DNA from: UBA1847 sp964386735
GTDB lineage: Bacteria; Pseudomonadota; Gammaproteobacteria; Steroidobacterales; Woeseiaceae
NCBI GenBank assembly: GCA_964386735.1
Contig: CAYLTW010000003.1
Location: 1 to 64,000 of the forward strand
Direction of reading: 5' to 3'
DNA length: 64,000 nucleotides
The number at the start of each line of letters is the position of its first letter. Position 1 is the stretch's first letter. Position numbers and translations under genes: made by a program. Shown piece after piece: positions 16,953 to 27,227 of the stretch. The notes beneath the pieces are model-generated. The model did not search any database. It was not told the origin of the DNA and saw only the letters and a program-made list of their open reading frames with translations.

Positions 16953-18089
16953 GTGAGAATCGGACTGGTAGCCGGCGAGGCTTCCGGCGACCTGCTCGGT
17001 GCCGGACTGATCCGGGCACTGCGCGAGCGGGTACCGGACGCAACGTTCGAAGGGGTTGCCGGTCCCGAAATGATTGCGGCCGGATGCGAACGCTGGGCGG
17101 GTGCGGAGTCGCTTGCCGTCATGGGTCTGATCGAACCGCTGATGGAATTGCCGGGTCTTCTCAGGCTCCGCCGCATGCTCATCAGGCGCTGGACTCGATC
17201 GCCGCCCGATGTGTTCGTCGGCATCGACGCACCGGATTTCAATCTCGGTCTGGAAAGCAGGCTGAAAGCGAGCGGAATTCCCACGGCGCACTACGTTAGC
17301 CCCTCGGTGTGGGCATGGCGGCAGGGTCGTATCGCGACCATTCGTAAGGCTGCAGATTGCGTATTGTGTATCTTACCGTTCGAGAAAAAACTCTATGACG
17401 AGCACGGTGTGCGCGCGGAATTTGTCGGGCATCCGAAGGCCAGTAGAATACCTCGACACGCGAACTCAGCGGACGCACGAAGTGCGCTGGGCCTGGACGT
17501 CGATGGTTTGATTGTCGCCGTATTGCCCGGCAGTCGCAAAAGTGAAGTATCGCGGCTGGCCGGGCCGTTTGCGCGGGCGGCCGCAATTCTCCTGGCGCGA
17601 TACCCCTCCCTGCGTTTCGTAACGCCGGTCGCCGCGAAAAGTCTTCGGCCAGTGATTGAGAGTGAGCTATCCCGGGCCGGCGTAAGCGCATCTTTTACAT
17701 TGTTCGACGGACAGTCCGAGGATGCAATGGTGGCAGCGGATATCGTGCTGCTGGCGTCGGGAACGGCCGCGCTGGAGTCTGCGTTGTTGTGCAGGCCAAT
17801 GGTGGCCGCATACCGGGTCGCACCTCTGACCGCGATGATCGTGAAAATGCTCGGCTTGCTCAAGGTGAATAAGTTCACACTGCCAAACCTGATGACTGAG
17901 ACGCCGCATGTGCCTGAATTCATTCAGGAAGACGCAACACCCGAGGCTCTCGCGGACGCCGTCGGCGAATTGCTTGAGTCACCCGAACGGGCGGCTTTCA
18001 TTCGTGAGAGATTTGCTACACTGCGCTCGGAGCTGGCGCTCGATGCCGACCAGCGCGCGGCCGATGTGGTACTTGGCCTCGCAACCTGA
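16953..18089 (+). CDS. lpxB: Lipid-A-disaccharide synthase
   Basis: LpxB joins UDP-diacylglucosamine and lipid X to form the lipid A disaccharide at the inner membrane. The 378-residue GT-B glycosyltransferase begins MRIGLVAGEASGDLLGAGL, the diagnostic N-terminus. It also carries YVSPSVWAWRQGR and VLPGSRKSEVSRL, and the C-terminal LLASGTAALESALLCRPMV of the nucleotide-sugar site. The GTG start at 16953 is only 6 nt after lpxA and is set by homology; no strong ribosome binding site is visible. Confidence 0.96.
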   Translation: MRIGLVAGEASGDLLGAGLIRALRERVPDATFEGVAGPEMIAAGCERWAGAESLAVMGLIEPLMELPGLLRLRRMLIRRWTRSPPDVFVGIDAPDFNLGLESRLKASGIPTAHYVSPSVWAWRQGRIATIRKAADCVLCILPFEKKLYDEHGVRAEFVGHPKASRIPRHANSADARSALGLDVDGLIVAVLPGSRKSEVSRLAGPFARAAAILLARYPSLRFVTPVAAKSLRPVIESELSRAGVSASFTLFDGQSEDAMVAADIVLLASGTAALESALLCRPMVAAYRVAPLTAMIVKMLGLLKVNKFTLPNLMTETPHVPEFIQEDATPEALADAVGELLESPERAAFIRERFATLRSELALDADQRAADVVLGLAT

Positions 18090-18130
18090 AACAAGCACAG
18101 GAATCACCGATATTCGGTTTGCCGAGGCGC

Positions 18131-18733
18131 ATGCAGGAAGCACAATTTTATCGATTCGACGGCCTTGTCGCCGGGGTTGACGAGGCCGGGCGTGGTCCGC
18201 TGGCCGGTCCGGTCGTCGCGGCCGCAGTTATTCTGAATCCTGGTTCTGTGCCGGACGGTCTGGATGATTCCAAAAAGCTTCGCGAAGCGGAGCGGGATCG
18301 ACTCGAAATTGAAATTCGCACATCGGCGCTCGCATTGTCGGTTGCCTGGGCAGATCGTGCGGAAATTGACTCACTCAACATTCTCGCCGCGACAATGCTT
18401 GCGATGCGGCGCGCAATTCTCGGGCTGGCCATTTTGCCTGTCGGGATTCAGGTTGACGGCAATCGCCTGCCGAATTTGCGCTTCCATGACCGGGAGATCG
18501 ACGGCTCTGCCATTGTTGGCGGCGATGCCCGGGTGGCGGCGATCAGTGCCGCGTCAATCCTTGCGAAAACCGCGCGCGACAGGATGATGGTCGTCATGGA
18601 TCGCCTGTATCCGAACTATGCTTTTGCACGAAACAAAGGATACGGCACAGAAATTCATCGGGATCGATTGCGTGAGTATGGTCCTTGTGTCGAGCACCGG
18701 CGAAGCTTTTCGCCGGTAAGGGCGGCTCTGTGA
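18131..18733 (+). CDS. rnhB: Ribonuclease HII
   Basis: RNase HII cuts RNA in DNA-RNA hybrids and starts removal of single misincorporated ribonucleotides. The 200-residue product has the catalytic motif GVDEAGRGPLAGPVVAAAV near residue 15, DSKKLREAERDRL, and the later acidic residues in AAISAASILAKTARDRMM. The ATG at 18131 is taken; a TTG at 18119 would add four residues and no ribosome binding site separates them clearly. The stop overlaps the dnaE GTG. Confidence 0.94.
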   Translation: MQEAQFYRFDGLVAGVDEAGRGPLAGPVVAAAVILNPGSVPDGLDDSKKLREAERDRLEIEIRTSALALSVAWADRAEIDSLNILAATMLAMRRAILGLAILPVGIQVDGNRLPNLRFHDREIDGSAIVGGDARVAAISAASILAKTARDRMMVVMDRLYPNYAFARNKGYGTEIHRDRLREYGPCVEHRRSFSPVRAAL

Positions 18734-21700
18734 CGCCTCAATCGTTCGTTCACCTGCACGTACATACCGAGTTTTCGCTTGTCGACAGTACGGTGCGCAT
18801 ACCTGCGTTAATGCAACGTTGTGCCGAATTCGGGATGCCCGCTGTGGCGTTAACCGATCAGAACAATTTATTCGGCGCGGTGAAGTTTTATACCAAGGCG
18901 GTTGCCGCCGGCGTCAAACCTGTCATAGGCGCCGACGTGCGAATCGCGAACGACGATGATCCGGACAGACCTCATACCTTGATTCTACTGTGTCAGGATC
19001 GCATTGGTTACCGAAATTTGTCACGTTTGCTGACCAAAGCGTTCCTCGACGCGGAGCGTCGCGGCCAGCCAATGTTGCAGAGGAGCTGGCTGACGCGCGA
19101 GCCTTGCGCCGGGCTGATCGCTTTGTCCGGCGGGCCTAACGGGGATGTCGGGCATGCCCTCAGGCTCGGTCACAGTGAGGAGGCGCTGGCAGCGTTGAGG
19201 CATTGGCGGGAAGTTTTCGACGGCCGCTACTACCTGGAACTGATTCGAACCGGGCGTGCCGGTGACGAAGACTGTGTTCAAGCCAGCCTGCAGCTCGCCA
19301 GTGAGGAACAGGTACCGGTTGTCGCCAGCAACGATGTGCGATTCCTTGAGGAGGACGGATTCAATTCACATGAGGCGCGGGTTTGCATTCAGGGCGGCCG
19401 TATACTCGCCGACACGGGCCGGCCTCATCATTATTGCGAGCAACAATACCTGCGCAGTTGCGCTGAAATGGCCGAGCTGTTTGCGGATATCCCGGAAGCG
19501 TTAACGAACTCCCTTGAAATTGCGAAGCGATGCAACCTTGACCTGAAGCTGGGCAGAAGCGTTTTGCCGGCATTTCCGGTTCCTGGCGGTCAGGATGAGA
19601 CAGTTTTTCTTGAGGCCGAGGCTAACCGCGGTCTGACGCGTTTGCTCGGTGATAAATTCGCAGTAGAAGAAATACCCGACAATCAACGGGACGTTGTCAG
19701 CGCACCCTACAATGAGCGTCTCAAGATCGAGCTCGGTGTTATTCGTGACATGGGTTTCCCGGGCTACTTTCTGATCGTAGCCGATTTCATCCGCTGGGCA
19801 CGCGAAAACGGAGTACCCGTTGGACCCGGTCGTGGTTCCGGCGCCGGGTCGCTGGTGGCTTGGGTGCTCGGTATCACCGATCTCGATCCGTTGCATCATG
19901 ACCTGCTGTTTGAGCGCTTCCTGAATCCCGAACGCGTGTCGATGCCCGATTTCGATATCGATTTTTGCATGGAGGGGCGGGATCGCGTGATCGACTACGT
20001 GGCCGAGCGTTATGGTCGAAACCGAGTCGCGCAAATAATCACGTTCGGCACGATGGCTGCGAAAGCAGTCATTCGTGATGTTGGTCGAGTACTTGGGCAG
20101 CCGTACGGTTTCGTAGATCGAATTGCGAAACTGGTTCCGTTTGAGATTGGCATAACACTCGAAAAAGCACTGGAGCAATCGGAAGAACTGGCGACGATGT
20201 ATCGCGATGACGAGGAGGTTGCCGCGATCATTGATCTTGCATTGTCCCTGGAGGGACTCGCCCGTAACGCGGGTACGCACGCGGGCGGCGTTGTAATTGC
20301 GCCGGATGATCTTACCGACTTCACGCCGCTTTACTGTGAGGATCGCGGCACAAATATTGTGACGCAGCTCGACAAAGACGATGTCGAAGCGATCGGATTG
20401 GTCAAATTCGACTTCCTTGGTCTGAAAACCCTGACCGTCATTGACTGGGCCATCCGCACAATCAACGCTCGCGACGACGGCGAAGCAGTCGACATTGGCC
20501 GCATTCCGATGCGCGATGCGAAGACATTCGAAATGCTTCGAACAACGCGGACCACGGCAGTATTTCAACTTGAATCCAGCGGTATGCGCGATCTGATCAA
20601 GCGCATGCGTCCGGATCAGTTCGATGATCTCGTGGCCCTGGTCGCATTATTTCGACCGGGTCCGTTACAGTCGGGCATGGTCGAGGATTTCATTGCCCGC
20701 AAGCATGCGACCAACAAGGCCGACATCGACTACCTCCATCCCGACCTGAAACCCGTCCTCGAAGAAACTTACGGCGTGATCCTGTACCAGGAGCAGGTCA
20801 TGCAGATCGCCCAGGTACTGGCGGGTTACACGCTTGGTGGCGCTGACGTTCTTCGTCGTGCAATGGGAAAGAAAAAGCCAGAGGAGATGGCGAAACAACG
20901 CGAGGTTTTCGTCACAGGTGCTACGAACCGTGGCGTCGCCCAACCTACGGCGACGCGTATTTTCGACCTAATGGAGAAGTTCGCAGGCTATGGCTTTAAC
21001 AAGTCTCATTCGGCAGCGTATGCCGTACTCTCGTACCAGACGGCGTTTCTGAAGGCGAATTTTCCGGCGGCGTACATGGCAGCTGTAATGAGCGCCGACC
21101 TCGACAATACGGACCGCTTACTTATTTTGAAAGATGATTGCCGGCAACTCGGCCTGGTGTTGCGGGCGCCCTGCATCAATGCGTCGTCCTACCACTTTAG
21201 TGTCTCCGGCGACGATGGGATTCTTTACGGTCTGGGGGCGATCAAGGGCGTCGGGCGCGGCGCCGTTGAGGCACTGATAAACGAACGTGAGGAAAATGGA
21301 CCTTTCAGAAGCCTTGTCGAATTTTGTCGCCGTGTCGACCATGACAAGGTCAACCGGCGGTCGCTCGAAGCGATGGTCAAATCCGGTGCAATGGATGAGT
21401 TCGGTCTGACGCGCTGCGCCCTGATGCAGCAGATACCCGAGGCACTCAAAAGAGCCGATCAGCATGCACGCGCCACGGCGGCCGGTCAGAACGACATGTT
21501 TGGACTGAGTGTTCCGGAGCCCGAGGTCGAGGCGCCGCACCCGGAAGATATTGCCGAGTGGCAGGAACGCCTGCTTTTAAGCTACGAAAAAGAGGCGCTG
21601 GGTCTTTACCTGTCAGGGCATCCGTTCGATGCGGTTCGGACAGATGCACGGTTTTTCGTAGAAGGCCGGCTTGGCGATCTGGCCGCCGAGCCGCCGCCGC

Positions 21701-22251
21701 AAGGCTCGCAGGGAGAGCGCAATTACGCGCAGCCTCGTCGTGACGTGACAGTGGCGGGCTTGATCGTCGAAATTCGCAAACGTGGCAATAGAGTCAGCGT
21801 TGTCCTCGACGACGATAGCGGGCGTATCGAAGTCAGCCTGTTTAACGAGGCCTTTCAGGAATTCCAACATCTGCTCGTCAAGGACGAAATCATTGTTGTC
21901 AGCGGGAGTCTTCGCTATGACGATTTCAACGGTGCGTGGTCCGTCAATGCGCAAAGTATTCTGCATATTGATCGCGTCATTGAAAGTCGTGCCAGGAGCA
22001 TCGTGCTGCGACTGGCTGCGAACGGGCAGGGCGAGGAATTGCTGGCGAAGTTGCACGATATCCTGCTGCCCTATCGCAAAGGCAATTGTGGCGTTGCAGT
22101 ACAATATTCAGGCGATAGTGCTGCCGCGCGATTAAACCTGGGGCCGGAATGGTCTGTGCGTCCCAGCCGCGAATTGCGAGACAAACTGGGCCAGCTTCTG
22201 GGCTCAAACAACGTCCGTCTGCTCTACGCGCCCGACCGCGAAATCATGTAG
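18730..22251 (+). CDS. dnaE: DNA polymerase III alpha subunit
   Basis: DnaE is the replicative polymerase. The 1173-residue product (E. coli 1160) has the N-terminal PHP domain (FVHLHVHTEFSLVDS), the palm with the catalytic aspartates in MPDFDIDFCMEGRDRVIDY, the fingers, and helix-hairpin-helix and OB domains near the C-terminus (VTVAGLIVEIRKRGNRVSVV). It ends in the tau-binding tail region. The GTG at 18730 overlaps the rnhB stop in a GTGA and gives the canonical beginning MTPQSFVHLHVHTEF. A longer reading would extend 15 residues into rnhB. Confidence 0.97.
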   Translation: MTPQSFVHLHVHTEFSLVDSTVRIPALMQRCAEFGMPAVALTDQNNLFGAVKFYTKAVAAGVKPVIGADVRIANDDDPDRPHTLILLCQDRIGYRNLSRLLTKAFLDAERRGQPMLQRSWLTREPCAGLIALSGGPNGDVGHALRLGHSEEALAALRHWREVFDGRYYLELIRTGRAGDEDCVQASLQLASEEQVPVVASNDVRFLEEDGFNSHEARVCIQGGRILADTGRPHHYCEQQYLRSCAEMAELFADIPEALTNSLEIAKRCNLDLKLGRSVLPAFPVPGGQDETVFLEAEANRGLTRLLGDKFAVEEIPDNQRDVVSAPYNERLKIELGVIRDMGFPGYFLIVADFIRWARENGVPVGPGRGSGAGSLVAWVLGITDLDPLHHDLLFERFLNPERVSMPDFDIDFCMEGRDRVIDYVAERYGRNRVAQIITFGTMAAKAVIRDVGRVLGQPYGFVDRIAKLVPFEIGITLEKALEQSEELATMYRDDEEVAAIIDLALSLEGLARNAGTHAGGVVIAPDDLTDFTPLYCEDRGTNIVTQLDKDDVEAIGLVKFDFLGLKTLTVIDWAIRTINARDDGEAVDIGRIPMRDAKTFEMLRTTRTTAVFQLESSGMRDLIKRMRPDQFDDLVALVALFRPGPLQSGMVEDFIARKHATNKADIDYLHPDLKPVLEETYGVILYQEQVMQIAQVLAGYTLGGADVLRRAMGKKKPEEMAKQREVFVTGATNRGVAQPTATRIFDLMEKFAGYGFNKSHSAAYAVLSYQTAFLKANFPAAYMAAVMSADLDNTDRLLILKDDCRQLGLVLRAPCINASSYHFSVSGDDGILYGLGAIKGVGRGAVEALINEREENGPFRSLVEFCRRVDHDKVNRRSLEAMVKSGAMDEFGLTRCALMQQIPEALKRADQHARATAAGQNDMFGLSVPEPEVEAPHPEDIAEWQERLLLSYEKEALGLYLSGHPFDAVRTDARFFVEGRLGDLAAEPPPQGSQGERNYAQPRRDVTVAGLIVEIRKRGNRVSVVLDDDSGRIEVSLFNEAFQEFQHLLVKDEIIVVSGSLRYDDFNGAWSVNAQSILHIDRVIESRARSIVLRLAANGQGEELLAKLHDILLPYRKGNCGVAVQYSGDSAAARLNLGPEWSVRPSRELRDKLGQLLGSNNVRLLYAPDREIM

Positions 22252-22263
22252 AGTTCGCGCGTG

Positions 22264-23219
<956 letters not shown>

Positions 23220-23223
<4 letters not shown>

Positions 23224-24554
23224 GTTTCAACGCCGAAGCGCTCGTGCACCGGCTCGTCGAGCTCGAAAACTTTGCCACTACCCCCGATCGGTACGTTATT
23301 GCGTATAGCGGCGGGCTCGATTCTTCGGTTCTCGCGCATGCGCTTTTACAGACGCGGCCGCAACATGGCAAATCCCTGCTCGCCATTCACGTAGACCATC
23401 GTTTGCACGGCGAATCCAAAACGTGGGCAGCACACTGCAGGAATTTCGCGGACAAAATGGCGCTCGACTTTATCTGCGAAGTCGTGGATGTCGACGGGAA
23501 ATCCGGAAAAGGCACCGAGGCGGCAGCGCGCGACGCGCGCTACACCGCGCTTCGCGGGCATGTTGGTGACGGAGACTGGCTACTTTGTGCACATCATCAG
23601 GATGACCAGGCCGAGACGCTACTGATGAATCTGCTGCGCGGCAGCGGCCCGGCTGGCGTAGCGGCGATGCAGTCGATTCGCGAGTTCGGCGAAGGCTGGC
23701 TGGTGCGCCCGTTCCTCGGTGTTTCTCGCGACGACCTCGCCACCTATGCCGAAGTCGAAGGACTTGCCTGGGTTGATGACCCGAGCAATGATGACCATGG
23801 CTTTGACCGCAATTTCCTGCGCCGTGAAGTGATGCCCCTGCTGGCAGCCCGTTGGCCGCATTGCGGCGAAAAACTGGCGCGGAGCGCGGAGCTTGCCCGA
23901 GATGCTGCGAACCTGTTAATGGACCTCGCTGACACCGATATTGCATCGATTGGGGGCACCCGCGGCAAATTGCCGGTCGCGGCGCTCGCCGGGTTGTCGG
24001 TATCGAGACAACAAAACCTGTTGCGACGGGCCGTGCAACTTGCCGATCTGTCGGCCCCGGCTGCCGCGCAATTGCGGCACATCAGCAAACAGCTGTTGCC
24101 TGCGCGTGAGGATGCTGCGCCGTTGGTGAACTGGCCCGGAGGCGAGGCCCGGCGCTATCGGGACACGCTGTATCTCATGCCGTCCGTCCCGGTCGCCAGT
24201 TTTGAGGGCGGAGAGAGCCTGGGAACCGACAGCGTCGCGATCGGTCCGGGGCTTGGTGAGTTGACGCTCTGCCAGGGTACCGGACCGGGCCTGTCTGACC
24301 GTGTCGTATCGCGGGGGCTGAGCCTTCGCCGTCGTGTCGGAGGCGAGGAAATTAGGCCGGTTGGTCAAGCACATACACGTAAACTCAAGAAGTTACTTCA
24401 AGAAGAGCGCATTGTTCCCTGGCTGCGCGACTCACTGCCATTGGTGTATTGCGGAGACGAACTTGTCGCCGTCGCAGACCTGTGGATTGCGGCTTCTGCG
24501 GCTGCGGAAAACGGCCGGTCAATCAGCTGGCACGGCCGACCGGAACTCTACTGA
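23220..24554 (+). CDS. tilS: tRNA(Ile)-lysidine synthetase
   Basis: TilS converts C34 of the AUA-reading tRNA-Ile to lysidine, which is essential for correct isoleucine decoding. The 444-residue protein has the PP-loop ATPase motif AYSGGLDSSVLAHALL near residue 28, the substrate motif HHQDDQAETLLMNLLRGSGPAG, and the C-terminal TilS domains (LRRRVGGEEIRPVGQAHTRK). The GTG overlaps the accA stop. A strong hairpin about 90 nt downstream probably ends this long operon. Confidence 0.95.
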
Positions 24555-24646
24555 GCGGCCAGAGTGTGGCTTTTTCATTGTCCCGCTCGAGGGTATCTGA
24601 TAACGTTTAACACCGTCTTTTATCCAACGACGGCGTGGCACTGGAA

Positions 24647-24699
24647 GGGTTGGAAAAAGCACAATTTTACGGTGCTTTGTTTCCAGCCCTTTGTTATTT
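24647..24699 (+). terminator. Strong hairpin and T-rich run between tilS and pyrG
   Basis: GGGTTGGAAA plus AAGCAC (24647-24662) pairs with GTGCTT (24672-24677) plus TTTCCAGCCC (24680-24689): 16 pairs including one G-U, a 2-nt bulge and a 9-nt loop. TTTGTTATTT follows directly. This has the form of an intrinsic terminator for the operon ending in tilS. It sits only 36 nt before the pyrG ATG, so unless pyrG starts its own transcript inside that gap it must act as an attenuator for pyrG. Confidence 0.7.
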
Positions 24700-24725
24700 C
24701 CCGTCATCGGTGACTGAGTTCGCAT

Positions 24726-26372
24726 ATGACATCGTATGTATTTATCACGGGCGGCGTTGTGTCTTCCCTCGGCAAGGGCATCACCTCTGCCTGCCTCGGC
24801 GCGATCCTGGAAGCTCGTGGCCTGTCGATCAGCATGATCAAACTTGATCCGTACCTGAACGTTGATCCGGGCACGATGAGCCCGTTCCAGCACGGTGAGG
24901 TATTCGTCACTCACGATGGTACGGAGGCGGATCTCGACCTCGGTCACTATGAGCGATTCGTGCGCACGACGACGGGCCGCAACAGCAACTTTACGACGGG
25001 CCGAATTTACGAAAGCGTGATCGGCAAGGAGCGCCGAGGCGATTATCTTGGCGCTACTGTGCAGGTCATTCCGCATATCACCGACGAGATCAAGGAAAGC
25101 GTTGTTCGCGGCGCCGGTGATGCGGATGTTTGCCTCGTCGAAATCGGTGGCACGGTTGGTGATATCGAGTCCTTGCCGTTCCTCGAAGCAATTCGCCAGA
25201 TGGGTGTCGAACTTGGACATGATCGGGTCGTTTATGTGCACCTGACGCTGGTGCCCTATATCGCGACGTCGTCGGAGATCAAGACCAAGCCGACGCAACA
25301 TTCGGTCAAGGAACTTCGATCAATAGGTATCCAGCCGGACGTGCTGGTTTGTCGCTCGGAACAGCCGCTGCCAGACGAGCAGCGCAAGAAAATTGCGCTG
25401 TTTACGAACGTGAAGGAAGCTGCAGTTATTTCAGCCTACGACGCCGATGATCTCTACAAGATTCCGGGCATGATGCATGATCAGGGGCTCGACGACATCG
25501 TTGTCAAACAGTTCGGACTCGATGTGCCGCCGGCGAATCTGAGCGAGTGGCAGGCCATCGTCGAAGCGAAGCAAAATCCGCAGGGCGAAGTCGATATCGC
25601 CATGGTCGGCAAATACGTGGACCTCCGTGATGCCTATATTTCCTTGTCCGAAGCGCTTTTACACGGCGGAATACACACGCGCACTCGCGTCAACATTCAC
25701 TATATGGAATCTCAGGATCTCGAGGAGCAGGGCGTCGAGTGCCTGCAAGGAATGGACGGAATCGTCGTGCCCGGCGGCTTCGGCGATCGCGGTATCGAGG
25801 GCAAAATCCGGGCCGCGAAATTTGCTCGGGAGAATGACGTTCCGTACCTGGGCATTTGCCTCGGGCTACAGGTTGCCGTGATCGACGCGGCCCGCCACGT
25901 GGCTGGCCTGGACGGTGCCATGAGTACGGAAATAGAAAAGAACTCGCCGCATCCGGTTATCGGCCTGATCACCGAGTGGCGAGATGCGAGCGGCGATGTT
26001 GAGGAACGCGACGAGCGGTCGGAACTGGGAGGCACGATGCGTCTGGGCGCGCAGCAGATTACGCTGGCGAAAGATTCGCTTGCCGCCATGACGTACGGCA
26101 CGGAGTTGATTGAGGAGCGCCACCGACATCGCTACGAGGTCAACAATAATTACCGCGATCGCCTTGAAGCCACCGGTTTGCGCTTCTCGGGCCTTTCGGT
26201 CGACGATCTTGTCGAGATGGTCGAGATTCCGGCTCACCCGTGGTTCCTGGCCAGCCAGTTTCATCCCGAATTCACCTCGAATCCGCGCGACGGACATCCG
26301 CTGTTCTCGGGCTTCATTACGGCTGCGCGTCTGCATCATCAGGGCGTGCTGCCGCGAGCAGCGCAGGCATGA
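24726..26372 (+). CDS. pyrG: CTP synthase
   Basis: PyrG aminates UTP to CTP using glutamine. The 548-residue product has the N-terminal synthetase domain (FITGGVVSSLGKGITSACLG, KLDPYLNVDPGTMSPFQHGE) and a C-terminal class I glutaminase domain with the nucleophile cysteine in YLGICLGLQVAVID and the histidine-glutamate pair in SQFHPEFTSNP. Its ATG overlaps no other gene. A hairpin lies just upstream. The stop overlaps the kdsA start in an ATGA, so kdsA is coupled to it. Confidence 0.97.
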   Translation: MTSYVFITGGVVSSLGKGITSACLGAILEARGLSISMIKLDPYLNVDPGTMSPFQHGEVFVTHDGTEADLDLGHYERFVRTTTGRNSNFTTGRIYESVIGKERRGDYLGATVQVIPHITDEIKESVVRGAGDADVCLVEIGGTVGDIESLPFLEAIRQMGVELGHDRVVYVHLTLVPYIATSSEIKTKPTQHSVKELRSIGIQPDVLVCRSEQPLPDEQRKKIALFTNVKEAAVISAYDADDLYKIPGMMHDQGLDDIVVKQFGLDVPPANLSEWQAIVEAKQNPQGEVDIAMVGKYVDLRDAYISLSEALLHGGIHTRTRVNIHYMESQDLEEQGVECLQGMDGIVVPGGFGDRGIEGKIRAAKFARENDVPYLGICLGLQVAVIDAARHVAGLDGAMSTEIEKNSPHPVIGLITEWRDASGDVEERDERSELGGTMRLGAQQITLAKDSLAAMTYGTELIEERHRHRYEVNNNYRDRLEATGLRFSGLSVDDLVEMVEIPAHPWFLASQFHPEFTSNPRDGHPLFSGFITAARLHHQGVLPRAAQA

Positions 26373-27223
26373 ATCTTTGTGGTTTCAACGCCGGCAACGA
26401 CCAGCCGTTTTTCTTGATCGCTGGTACATGCGTTATCGAGAGCGAGGGCATGACGCTGGATACGGCCGCAACACTGAAGGAGACCTGCGCGGCTCTCGGT
26501 GTGCCCTTTATTTACAAGTCTTCATTCGACAAGGCAAATCGCAGCTCGGGCTCGGGCCATCGGGGTCCCGGTATGGAAGAGGGGCTCCGAATTCTCGCCG
26601 AGGTAAAGCGTCAGCTGGATTTGCCGGTGTTGACCGACGTGCACGAAGATACGCCGATTGACGAAGTAGCCGATGTCGTCGATGTGTTGCAAACGCCTGC
26701 GTTTCTATGCCGGCAAACGAACTTCATATTGCGCGCTGCTGGCGCCGGCAAGCCGGTCAACATTAAAAAGGGGCAGTTTCTCTCGCCCTGGGAAATGCAG
26801 AATGTTGTCGACAAGGCAAAGTCGACCGGCAATAAGGACATCCTGGTCTGCGAACGCGGTTTTTCGTTTGGCTACAATAATCTGATTTCCGACATGCGCA
26901 GTCTTGCGGTCATGCGTGGCACAGGCTGCCCCGTCGTATTTGACGCGACGCACTCCGTACAGTTGCCCGGGGGGCAGGGCTCGGCGTCGGGCGGACGTCG
27001 GGAATTTATCCCGGTTCTTGCGCGAGCGGCAACGGCAGCCGGTATTGCCGGTCTTTTCCTGGAGACTCATCCGGATCCCGACAAGGCGTTAAGCGACGGC
27101 CCGAATGCAGTTCCCCTGGACATGGTTGGCCCGCTCCTCGAAACGCTTGTCAGTATCGACGAAAGCGTCAAGCGAAATGACTATCTCGAGGCAAATTTCG
27201 GCCTCGGAATCAAACCCGGGTAA
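26369..27223 (+). CDS. kdsA: 3-deoxy-D-manno-octulosonate 8-phosphate synthase
   Basis: KdsA condenses arabinose 5-phosphate and PEP to make Kdo-8-phosphate for the lipopolysaccharide inner core. The 284-residue product has FFLIAGTCVIESEGM near the start, YKSSFDKANRSS, GRREFIPVLARAATAAGI and FLETHPDPDKALSDGPNAVP. The ATG at 26369 is within the pyrG stop; the frame is open further upstream but only inside pyrG. eno follows by 4 nt. The order pyrG-kdsA-eno is as in Pseudomonas. Confidence 0.97.
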   Translation: MNLCGFNAGNDQPFFLIAGTCVIESEGMTLDTAATLKETCAALGVPFIYKSSFDKANRSSGSGHRGPGMEEGLRILAEVKRQLDLPVLTDVHEDTPIDEVADVVDVLQTPAFLCRQTNFILRAAGAGKPVNIKKGQFLSPWEMQNVVDKAKSTGNKDILVCERGFSFGYNNLISDMRSLAVMRGTGCPVVFDATHSVQLPGGQGSASGGRREFIPVLARAATAAGIAGLFLETHPDPDKALSDGPNAVPLDMVGPLLETLVSIDESVKRNDYLEANFGLGIKPG

Positions 27224-27227
27224 AACG

